From: WGMK01 sp044359155
GTDB lineage: Bacteria > Hydrogenedentota > Hydrogenedentia > Hydrogenedentales > JAEUWI01
NCBI GenBank assembly: GCA_044359155.1
Contig: JBIKMR010000103.1
Span: 1 to 13,130, forward strand
Length of the DNA stretch: 13,130 nt
Reading direction: 5' to 3'
Shown: one piece after another, positions 6,812 to 12,843 of the stretch
Position numbering within the stretch: the first letter of the stretch is position 1
Layout: each line of letters begins with the position of its first letter
Notes under the pieces: generated by a model
What the model was told of the DNA's origin: nothing
Seen by the model: only the letters and a program-made list of their open reading frames with translations
Database searches by the model: none
Program-made: the position numbers and the translations under genes

Positions 6812-7480
6812 CTAGCCCTGCATTTCCGGGATGGGCAGCACGTAGCGGAAGATGGCGGCGAAGTGGAAGGCGCTGCCCGCCAGTACGAAAAGGTGCCAGA
6901 TGGCGTGGTTGTAGGGCAGCTTATGCCACAGGTAAAACACCGCGCCGACCGTATACGCGATGCCGCCCAGCGCCAGCAGCAGGATGGCCCCGCCCGGCAC
7001 CAGTTCATACGTGGGCTTGATGGCCACCACGATGGACCAACCCATGAGCATGTACATCATGGTGGAGAGGAACTCGCCCTTGCCGGTGAAGAAGGCCTTG
7101 AAGATACAACCCGCCAAGGCAAAGGCCCACAGGAAGACAAGCAGGCCCCACGCCAGCCAGGACTCGCGCATACTCACCAACAGAAATGGGGTATACGTGC
7201 CCGCTATCAACAGGTAGATGGCGCAATGGTCGAGCACGCGAAGCACATCTTTCGCCTTGGGGTACGGCACGCCGTGATACAAAGTGGACGCGAGATAGCA
7301 CAGGAATAGCGTGGCCCCGAAAATGCTCACGCTGATGATCCGATAGGGGTCTTCCCCCATCGACGCATACACAATCAGCATCACCATGGCGGCAATGCTC
7401 AACATGGTGCCCACACCGTGGGTGATCACGTTGGCCAGTTCCTCTGCCGGGGTGTAATGCGTCTCGCGCTTCTTGCTCAT
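6812..7480 (-). CDS. trhA: hemolysin III / TrhA family (PAQR-like) membrane protein
   Basis: This 222-aa inner-membrane protein has about seven hydrophobic segments and the conserved residues of the bacterial PAQR-like hemolysin III family: ELANVITHGVG (14-24), ASTLYHG (64-70), LDHCAIYLLIAGTYTPF (83-99) and a final YNHAIWHLFVLAGSAFHF (190-207). S65, H69, D84, H192, H196 and H206 are the probable zinc-site and core residues. Members are linked to membrane-fluidity or energy homeostasis, and the eukaryotic relatives are adiponectin receptors and ceramidase-like hydrolases; the original hemolysin role is doubtful. The length is normal. The ATG at 7480 follows GAGGCGG on the minus strand. A candidate promoter with a palindrome lies just upstream, and a phospholipase-like secreted gene follows after 27 nt. 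Confidence 0.93.
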   Translation of the reverse strand: MSKKRETHYTPAEELANVITHGVGTMLSIAAMVMLIVYASMGEDPYRIISVSIFGATLFLCYLASTLYHGVPYPKAKDVLRVLDHCAIYLLIAGTYTPFLLVSMRESWLAWGLLVFLWAFALAGCIFKAFFTGKGEFLSTMMYMLMGWSIVVAIKPTYELVPGGAILLLALGGIAYTVGAVFYLWHKLPYNHAIWHLFVLAGSAFHFAAIFRYVLPIPEMQG

Positions 7481-7495
7481 GCAACCGCCTCATGT

Positions 7496-7540
7496 GCGGC
7501 ACCGTGCCGCGTTAAAATCCTACCGGGTTTCAGGTGTAAA
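7496..7540 (-). promoter_or_regulatory. candidate promoter with adjoining operator-like palindrome
   Basis: On the minus strand, TTTACA (complement of 7535-7540) is followed after 18 nt by TTTAAC (complement of 7511-7516), a usable -35/-10 pair for trhA. Immediately downstream, GCGGCAC and GTGCCGC flank one base at 7496-7510, a perfect dyad that would cover the start of transcription. It could be an operator or, with a larger loop, a 5-bp mRNA hairpin. Confidence 0.4.
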
Positions 7541-7558
7541 GACAAATACTCTTTACAC
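7534..7558. repeat. 8-bp inverted repeat over the phosphatase stop codon
   Basis: GTGTAAAG (7534-7541) and CTTTACAC (7551-7558) are perfect complements around a 9-nt spacer. The right arm contains the TAA stop of the minus-strand phosphatase gene, and the left arm overlaps the candidate trhA -35 box. There is no T tract after it on the minus strand, so termination would be weak at best. Confidence 0.5.
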
Positions 7559-8032
7559 GTGCTTCCCCTCAATCTCCGTCAACAGCCCCTGCGCAGCCTC
7601 TTCCAGCAGATCGAACACATGCGTAAAGCCATCGGCACCGCCGTAATACGGATCAGGCACTTCGCGCGTGTCCAGGTGTGGGGCGAAGTCGAGCATCAAA
7701 CGCACCTTGCCTCGCAGTTCCTTCGGGCAGCGGGCGTGCAGGTCGCGCAGGTTCTGCTTGTCCATCGCAAGGATGTAATCGAAAGCTTCAAAATCTCCCG
7801 CGCGCACCTCGCGCCCACGCAACCCGCTGATGTCGATGCCGCGCTTGCGGGCCTCGGCCTGCGCGCGACGGTCTGGCGGTTCGCCCTCGTGCCAGCCGCC
7901 CGTTCCAGCGGAATCCAGCGCGAAACGATGAGCAAGTTTGCAGTCGTCCAGCAACTTTTGGAAGACGCCTTCCGCCGTGGGGCTACGGCAGATGTTGCCC
8001 AGGCAGACAAACAACACACGAACGGTAGACAT
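7553..8032 (-). CDS. low-molecular-weight protein tyrosine phosphatase
   Basis: This 159-aa cytosolic enzyme hydrolyses phosphotyrosine through a cysteinyl-phosphate intermediate. The P-loop is complete: VLFVCLGNICRSP with nucleophile C10, C15, R16 and S17 (CX5R-S). The general acid is D127 in the DPYY loop (127-130), followed by FTHVFDLLEEAAQGLL (136-151). D40-SAGT and DYILAMD (85-91) are also family positions. The ATG at 8032 matches the family N-terminus; the open frame continues to 8158 but overlaps the upstream gene and is not phosphatase-like. GGAG lies about 10 nt upstream. It is the last gene of the glycosyltransferase/LAB_N operon, 23 nt after it. Bacterial relatives often control polysaccharide export with a tyrosine kinase, but no kinase is present here. 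Confidence 0.94.
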   Translation of the reverse strand: MSTVRVLFVCLGNICRSPTAEGVFQKLLDDCKLAHRFALDSAGTGGWHEGEPPDRRAQAEARKRGIDISGLRGREVRAGDFEAFDYILAMDKQNLRDLHARCPKELRGKVRLMLDFAPHLDTREVPDPYYGGADGFTHVFDLLEEAAQGLLTEIEGKHV

Positions 8033-8055
8033 GGGTGCGGACTCCAAGGGAAAAA

Positions 8056-8733
8056 TCAGGCGGCGGCCTCGGCGGGTTCCGGCTCGGGACGGCGATGCAG
8101 CCAGATGTTGCGCACGTACACTGGCAATGTGGAAGCCAGCCCCAGCACGAACACCCATTCGCCCCGGCTGCCGAAGGCGAGAATTTGGAGGATGGAAGCG
8201 GCGATGCTGATGTACCAGAAGGCCATGGGGAAGGTGCTCTTACGGCGCGCCTCGGTGACCGCCCATTGCAGCATGAACCGGCAAGCGAACAAAGCCTGCC
8301 CCGCCACGCCGAGGGCTATCCACAGCCAAGCCACCATCGCTTCCTTGGGGTGGGCGTCGCGCGTTTCCTGAAACTCGCCAAGCCACGTGTATGCCAGCAG
8401 GGTGACCGCCGCCACTACCGACGCGGCAATCGCAATATTCGCAGCAGCACGCCGGGCCTTGGTCAGCCGCCCATGCTCGCGCCAGATGTGCACCAGGTTG
8501 CGCGCATAGATCACCACGTTGAAACAATGTGCCAGCACGCCCAGGGGGGATTGCAGCAGCACGCCATAGAGGAACAGCGACACGCTGCCAATCGAGCTGA
8601 GGTACCAGAAGATGGCGGGCGACACGCTGCGGCCCGCGCGCTCGGAATAATACAACTGCACATAGAAGCGGCTGTAAAACACCAACGCGCCCGCCGCGCC
8701 AATCAGGTGGATAAGCTGGAAGTCGGGGATCAT
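8056..8733 (-). CDS. membrane protein with two LAB_N (lipid-A synthase N-terminal-like) domains
   Basis: The 225-aa protein is mostly transmembrane and contains two tandem copies of the short domain found at the N-terminus of some LpxB proteins. Copy one (about 16-86) has RFYVQLYYSERAG...PAIFWYLSS and later VVIYARNLVHIW. Copy two (about 146-215) has RFMLQWAVTEARR...PMAFWYISI and later LPVYVRNIWLH. The linker (87-130) includes one further hydrophobic segment. The C-terminus is a short Pro/Glu/Ala tail. The ATG directly follows the glycosyltransferase stop (TAG then ATG), and its ribosome binding site AGGAAGG lies in that gene's last codons, so translation is coupled. The domain's biochemical role is unclear; it commonly sits beside GT2 polyprenyl-phosphate glycosyltransferases, suggesting a role in presenting or flipping lipid-linked sugars. 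Confidence 0.88.
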   Translation of the reverse strand: MIPDFQLIHLIGAAGALVFYSRFYVQLYYSERAGRSVSPAIFWYLSSIGSVSLFLYGVLLQSPLGVLAHCFNVVIYARNLVHIWREHGRLTKARRAAANIAIAASVVAAVTLLAYTWLGEFQETRDAHPKEAMVAWLWIALGVAGQALFACRFMLQWAVTEARRKSTFPMAFWYISIAASILQILAFGSRGEWVFVLGLASTLPVYVRNIWLHRRPEPEPAEAAA

Positions 8734-9450
8734 CTAGCCTTCCTGCTCCAGCTCATAGCGCACATAGCGGCGCACCAGCCAGCCCACCCCCACCAGGTCA
8801 TAGATGCCACGCCACAACCGGTTCGAGATGCCATACTTTGACACGCCATGAATGCGCGCATGGTGGCTGACCGGGCACTCGGTGAGCGAGAAGCCCGCAT
8901 TGCGCACCATTGCCGCGAAGAAGCGGTGTACCCCATTGAACGAAATCAGATGCGGCACCACGGCCTTGCGAAAGCCCTTTGTGCCGCAGCCCGAATCGCG
9001 GATGCCATCTCGCAGCACGGCGTTGCGCACGCGGTTGGCGACGCGGCTGGAAAGCTTGCGCACCCAGGTGTCTTGCCGGTTGGCGCGGTAGCCGCACACA
9101 CAGTCGTACTGCTCCAACAATTCGAGGATGCGCGGGAAATCCGCCGGGTCGTTCTGCAAGTCGCCGTCTGCCGTGAGGATGAAGTCTCCCCGCGCGGCCC
9201 GCATCCCCGCTATCAGCGCGGCAGACTGGCCGAAGTTGCGCACAAAATGCAGCGGGCGCAGGGCGGGGTATTCCGTCTGCAACTGGGCAAGCACGGCGCG
9301 TGTCGCGTCCGTGCTGCCATCGTTCACAAACACGGCCTCATAAGAATAGCCGGGCAGATTGCCCACGGCGGCATGGACCCGCTGCAACAGCAGCGGCACG
9401 TTCTCCTCTTCGTTGTACAAGGGCACAACGATGGAAACGAGTTTATCCAT
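8734..9450 (-). CDS. family 2 glycosyltransferase, DPM1/ArnC-like
   Basis: The 238-aa enzyme has a GT-A fold and probably transfers a sugar from a nucleotide donor to a polyprenyl phosphate on the cytoplasmic face. Visible motifs are VSIVVPLYNEEENV (5-18), FVNDGSTDAT (41-50), FGQSAALIAGM (73-83), the metal-binding TADGDLQNDP (93-102), GCGTKGFRK (154-162) and HHARIHGVSKYG (196-207), all as in dolichyl-phosphate mannose synthase and ArnC relatives. No long C-terminal membrane pair is present, so membrane contact may come from the LAB_N partner encoded next. I chose ATG 9450 because family members begin there, with GGAGA about 10 nt upstream; ATG 9480 adds ten residues and lies closer to the promoter. 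It is the first gene of the three-gene operon. The donor sugar cannot be read from the sequence. Confidence 0.92.
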   Translation of the reverse strand: MDKLVSIVVPLYNEEENVPLLLQRVHAAVGNLPGYSYEAVFVNDGSTDATRAVLAQLQTEYPALRPLHFVRNFGQSAALIAGMRAARGDFILTADGDLQNDPADFPRILELLEQYDCVCGYRANRQDTWVRKLSSRVANRVRNAVLRDGIRDSGCGTKGFRKAVVPHLISFNGVHRFFAAMVRNAGFSLTECPVSHHARIHGVSKYGISNRLWRGIYDLVGVGWLVRRYVRYELEQEG

Positions 9451-9506
9451 GCAAGCGGTCTCCAACGGGAAGCGGCCCAAGGAAAGGCAGGCCAGCGGAA
9501 GCGGGG

Positions 9507-9535
9507 ATTATACGCCGCCCGGAGCACGCTTTGCA
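9507..9535 (-). promoter_or_regulatory. promoter of the GT2-LAB_N-phosphatase operon
   Basis: On the minus strand a perfect TATAAT (complement of 9507-9512) lies 17 nt after TGCAAA (complement of 9530-9535), which matches three of six -35 bases. Transcription would start near 9500, about 50 nt before the glycosyltransferase ATG. It stands in the 93-nt gap after the upstream minus-strand gene; I see no intrinsic terminator in that gap. Confidence 0.6.
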
Positions 9536-9543
9536 TACGCGCC

Positions 9544-11502
9544 CTAGCGGGCCGGGTCTACCGTAAGCGAGTCCAGCGCGATGCATCCCTCAATGGGTTC
9601 CAGCGCAACCGTGTGCCGCCCGTTGGACAAGCCCACCAGACGGAACACCTCGCCCGATGGCTTGGTGGAAGCATGGTGGAAATTGGCCACGCCTGCGGCT
9701 TCGCCATCCACCAATACACTGGCCCGGCCATAGCCCGGCGCGCGCGGCCCCCAAAGCGCAAAGCCGCTCCCCTCGAAATTCCACTTGGCCCGCACCGTGG
9801 GTGAAGCGGACACCGCCCCGATTCCGAATCGAAAGTTCGGGTCCTCCACCGCTTGCCAATCCGTCATGTTTTGCGCCGCGCCAACCAGGCCCTCGGTGTA
9901 GAGGTAATCCAAGGGCGGGGCGGATTGGCTGCCCCCTGTAATCTCGAAGCTGGTCACTTCGGCCCAACTTCCGGGGGCAAGCAACAACCCAAACATGCCG
10001 GGGCCATTCGGCACGGAGCCCACCCAAGCCTCCTGCCCGTTGATGGTGATGCTCCCCTCATCCTCTCCGGACCACGCTATCGCTAACGTGGTCGCGCCCG
10101 CCAAGGCATAGGTTCCTTGCTGCAACATGGCGCGCGTGCCGGGCGCGTCTGCCCCGTAAAGTTCCCAGCTATCTACCGAGAGTTGCAGCCCCGTGTGGTG
10201 GGCCAAGGTCTGTGCATGGGGGACGCTGTCGGAGCGGGGTTCGTTGGGGCCAATTGGCATCGTCGCATCCCAGACCAGTGTCACCTTGCCACGCAAGGTC
10301 AGCGCAACATCCACCCGCTGGGCCGGGCCGCCGCGCCGCAGCAGCGCCAGCGAATCCCCACCATGTGCGCTTGCGACAAAGCCCCGCGCCCGCAATGGCT
10401 GCGCCCATGGGCGCTGCGCCACGTTGATCGTGCCGAGGTTATTCGCATCGCGCGAAGGAAACAGCACGCGCAACGTGGCGTTGTCGTCCACGTATCCCGA
10501 AAAGGTCTGGCCCCAGAGTCCAGCGGTCTCGTGCTCGACAGGCTCTGCGTGCCACAGGGAACCGAACTGCACGCCCTCCCATGCTGCCGCATCCAGGGCT
10601 TGCTCTATCGGCACGCGGAATAATGCCTGGTAATTCCTGTTCCTCCCCACCGATGTGGCCGGGGCATAGAGGTAGCCCTCGTGCGTGAAGGCTGGGAAGT
10701 ATTCCAGCAGCGGCGGCAGGTAGCGTGCGGACTCGGGAAACAGCAGCATCTGCGGCTCCGTATACGGACCTTCGGGATTGGGCGACGACATGCCCAGCAA
10801 GGCCCAGCCAAAGTTCGCCCCCGAATCCGTCAGCGTGAGCACCAGCCAGTCCTGCGCTCGTCTCACCAGCGTGGAGGCATAGAGCCGCTTGTACTTCCCC
10901 AGCAAGGGTACCTGCCCGCGCGTGGTCGCAATGGGGCGCGCCACTTGGTGGAACGGCCCCTCGGGCCGCTCGGCCCAAGCATAGCCCACGCCGCTGTTCA
11001 CATCCGCAGGCGGGTTAGAAGCGTTCTCCCACGTGGTGTTCTCCGTGGTCCAGTCGTAACACAAATGATACCGCCCCTCGAAATGCACCACAGAAACATC
11101 CGGCGCATGAAACACCCGCGACGTTTCGCCCGCGAACACATGCGGCTCTGGCCCAAAGATGGGGCCCAGGTTATCCCACCCGCCCTCCGCCTTTGCCCGC
11201 AGCACCACGCACCGGCTGGGAATACTCGGCGTCAACGCATAACCAGATGCGTACTCCCCAACATACAGGTAGTCCCCGCCCGACACCGGGTCTCGAAACC
11301 GAAACCCATTCACCGGCCACGCATGGTCCCCCGCTCCCCGATGCGCCGGGTTTCCCGGCACCCGCTCAAAGGAATCGAAAGACACCTCGCCCACCACCGG
11401 GTGATGCAGCCAGGATTCGACGTGGGTTGAGTCGGCGTAGTCGATGGAAATTGTGGCGAGTTGGCCGGCAAAGGAAAGCAACAGGAGTGCGGGTGTCATC
11501 AT
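9544..11502 (-). CDS. exported multi-domain protein, GH43-like propeller plus beta-sandwich domains
   Basis: The 652-aa protein begins with a short hydrophobic stretch (MMTPALLLLSFAGQLATIS), probably a signal peptide. Residues about 20-380 look like a five-bladed propeller of the GH43/GH32 kind: RVFHAPDVSVVHFEGRYHL (129-147), YAWAERPEGPF (174-184), TLTDSGANFGWALLGMSS (223-240), PNPEGPYTEP (241-250) and EYFPAFTHEGYLYAP (267-281). The repeated 'sPeGPf' phrase is typical of such enzymes, but I cannot assign the three catalytic acids. Residues 385-522 resemble a concanavalin-like sandwich (ITINGQEAWVGSVPNG, 485-500). Residues 565-650 resemble another sandwich often linked to carbohydrate binding (WNFEGSGFALWGP, VLVDG). 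ATG 11502 is preceded by AAGGA 7 nt upstream; the frame is open to 11586. A polysaccharide-degrading role is an inference. Confidence 0.75.
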   Translation of the reverse strand: MMTPALLLLSFAGQLATISIDYADSTHVESWLHHPVVGEVSFDSFERVPGNPAHRGAGDHAWPVNGFRFRDPVSGGDYLYVGEYASGYALTPSIPSRCVVLRAKAEGGWDNLGPIFGPEPHVFAGETSRVFHAPDVSVVHFEGRYHLCYDWTTENTTWENASNPPADVNSGVGYAWAERPEGPFHQVARPIATTRGQVPLLGKYKRLYASTLVRRAQDWLVLTLTDSGANFGWALLGMSSPNPEGPYTEPQMLLFPESARYLPPLLEYFPAFTHEGYLYAPATSVGRNRNYQALFRVPIEQALDAAAWEGVQFGSLWHAEPVEHETAGLWGQTFSGYVDDNATLRVLFPSRDANNLGTINVAQRPWAQPLRARGFVASAHGGDSLALLRRGGPAQRVDVALTLRGKVTLVWDATMPIGPNEPRSDSVPHAQTLAHHTGLQLSVDSWELYGADAPGTRAMLQQGTYALAGATTLAIAWSGEDEGSITINGQEAWVGSVPNGPGMFGLLLAPGSWAEVTSFEITGGSQSAPPLDYLYTEGLVGAAQNMTDWQAVEDPNFRFGIGAVSASPTVRAKWNFEGSGFALWGPRAPGYGRASVLVDGEAAGVANFHHASTKPSGEVFRLVGLSNGRHTVALEPIEGCIALDSLTVDPAR

Positions 11503-11777
11503 TGATGTTTCCTTCTTAGCGCATGATAAGCGAACCTGTATATATGCGATGTAAATCTGGCAGGCAGTTCGCATCGTTTTGATCATTGCCCTACAATATG
11601 CTTCAACAATGAGATTAGCGAAATTACACGCGTCACTGCGGAAGCCGCCACACTGTATTTTATCGAACTCCTTAGCTCCGTCCTTGCAGGGAAAGACACG
11701 GCCTTCCTTGTGGTTGTAAATCGAGTTACGCTAACGATGGGGTTCTGTGAGGAGTCGCTTAATGTAGAGGAACAACA
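11503..11777. other. divergent intergenic region, less GC-rich than its surroundings
   Basis: This 275-nt stretch separates the minus-strand exported protein from the plus-strand DUF4268 gene. I see no RNA gene. A TATATA box occurs near 11539-11544, readable on either strand, but it lacks a convincing -35. On the + strand, weak AAGACA and TGTAAA boxes near 11692-11719 are 16 nt apart. One + frame stays open from 11530 to the stop near 11799 without a usable early start codon, possibly a decayed gene or chance. Confidence 0.35.
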
Positions 11778-12692
11778 ATGGCAATACTCGGCACACTGAC
11801 TACCGCCAGTCTTCGTGACGCTTGGCCCAATGAAGCGCATCATTTCACGCCATGGCTTGCCGAACATCTCGATCAACTCTCCGCCGAGATTGGCATCCCG
11901 CTTGAACTGGAGGGCATGGAAGTCCTTGTTGGGAATTTCTCCGCCGACATCCTTGCGCGCAACCCACTGGACGATACGCTGGTTCTCATTGAGAACCAGC
12001 TTGAGCGCACCGACCACACCCATCTTGGCCAGATCATGACGTATCTCGCGGGCCTTGGCGCGCATACGATCATATGGGTAGCCTCTGATTTCCGGGAGCC
12101 GCACCTGTCCGCGCTCAAGTGGCTCAACGAGCATACCGTCAACCCCTATGCCTTCTTTGCCGTGAAGGTGCGGGTCGTTCGCATTGGCGATTCCCCGCTG
12201 GCCCCCATCTTTGAGGTGGTCGAGCGACCCAATCAATGGGACCGCCATGTGCAGGAAATCACCCAACCCAGCCTTAGCAAGTCGGCAGAATGGCGGAAGG
12301 ATTTCTGGTTGCACTTTATTGAACGCTTTCCAGACGAGGCGCGCTTTGGCCCGGCATCCGCACTCCATAATCGCTGGTATACGCAGGAAAGCGTGGACTT
12401 GGCCATCTCCATCTACGTATCTAAAAAGAGTGTCGGCATCTACATCCGTGGTAGGTTTGGGGCGGATCCAGATTCGGTTGCCGATACGCTTGCCCCATAC
12501 CGCGAGCTGCTCGCGGAAGCGACGGGTTCCTCAACCTGGAGCGGCAGGACACCGGGGCATTTCTTCCCTCAACAATCTGACTTGGGCATTCCCACCGACC
12601 CCGTAAATTGGGACGCCCTTGCTGATTGGCTACACGCTGCAAAGGCAAAGTACGAGCAGGCCCTGCGCGCCTGCTTCGGGGTGCAGCAGTAA
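11778..12692 (+). CDS. DUF4268 protein with PD-(D/E)XK-like nuclease domain
   Basis: This 304-aa protein belongs to the widespread DUF4268 group. The N-terminal domain (about 20-150) has a restriction-endonuclease-like signature: GNFSADILARN (52-62) with D57, then LVLIENQLERTDHTHLGQIMTYLAG (68-92), where E72-N73-Q74 stands in place of the usual ExK. It continues with IIWVASDFREPHLSALKWLNEHT (98-120), VRVVRIGDSPLAPIFEVVERPNQW (131-154). The C-terminal DUF4268 part (about 165-300) has WRKDFWLHFIERFP and VDLAISIYVSKKSVGIYIR. Length is typical and the frame intact. ATG 11778 follows AGAGGAA (11766-11772). Homologues are suspected DNA-acting enzymes, sometimes near restriction or defence loci, but no partner gene is seen here. 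The ENQ codons lie within a 23-bp perfect palindrome. Confidence 0.88.
   Translation: MAILGTLTTASLRDAWPNEAHHFTPWLAEHLDQLSAEIGIPLELEGMEVLVGNFSADILARNPLDDTLVLIENQLERTDHTHLGQIMTYLAGLGAHTIIWVASDFREPHLSALKWLNEHTVNPYAFFAVKVRVVRIGDSPLAPIFEVVERPNQWDRHVQEITQPSLSKSAEWRKDFWLHFIERFPDEARFGPASALHNRWYTQESVDLAISIYVSKKSVGIYIRGRFGADPDSVADTLAPYRELLAEATGSSTWSGRTPGHFFPQQSDLGIPTDPVNWDALADWLHAAKAKYEQALRACFGVQQ
11978..12000. repeat. 23-bp perfect palindrome within the DUF4268 gene
   Basis: Arms GCTGGTTCTCA (11978-11988) and TGAGAACCAGC (11990-12000) are exact complements around a single T at 11989. The sequence encodes the LVLIENQ segment of the nuclease-like active site. As RNA it could form a stem of about 9 bp with a small loop. 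Confidence 0.85.
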
Positions 12693-12751
12693 TTACTCTC
12701 TCGTCGGCGCCGCCTTTTCTCCCACGGGCTACGCCAGAATTAAACACCAAC

Positions 12752-12780
12752 TGGAACCAATTGGCGCATATCGCTATACT
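12752..12780 (+). promoter_or_regulatory. candidate guaB promoter
   Basis: TATACT (12775-12780) matches five of six -10 bases and lies 17 nt after TGGAAC (12752-12757), a weak -35. Transcription would start near 12787, giving a leader of about 57 nt before guaB. Confidence 0.4.
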
Positions 12781-12813
12781 CTTGCACCCGGAGGTAGACT
12801 CGCCTTCGGGGGC

Positions 12814-12830
12814 AGCGCCTTGGGGGCGCT
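12814..12830 (+). promoter_or_regulatory. leader hairpin just before the guaB ribosome binding site
   Basis: AGCGCC (12814-12819) pairs with GGCGCT (12825-12830) around a 5-nt loop. The stem ends 5 nt before the GAGG site (12836-12839) and 13 nt before the guaB ATG. There is no T tract, so a role in translation or mRNA stability is more likely than termination. Confidence 0.35.
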
Positions 12831-12843
12831 TTGGCGAGGCACA

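Noticed and set aside
7534..7558. Intrinsic terminator for the phosphatase operon
   Set aside because: The stem is AT-rich, short and not followed by a T tract on the minus strand; kept only as an inverted repeat.
8033..8158. 42-residue extension of the tyrosine phosphatase
   Set aside because: It overlaps the end of the LAB_N gene and is not part of the phosphatase family, which starts just before VLFVCLGNICRS.
7418..8371. 317-codon plus-strand frame across trhA, the phosphatase and LAB_N
   Set aside because: It runs through three clearly identified minus-strand genes and has no domain of its own.
11583..12368. 261-codon minus-strand frame opposite the DUF4268 gene
   Set aside because: The plus strand encodes a family recognised over its full length, so this is a shadow.
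11778..12692. Defence island or restriction-modification system around the DUF4268 gene
   Set aside because: No methylase, specificity subunit, helicase or other defence gene is present; the neighbours are guaB and an exported glycan-type protein.
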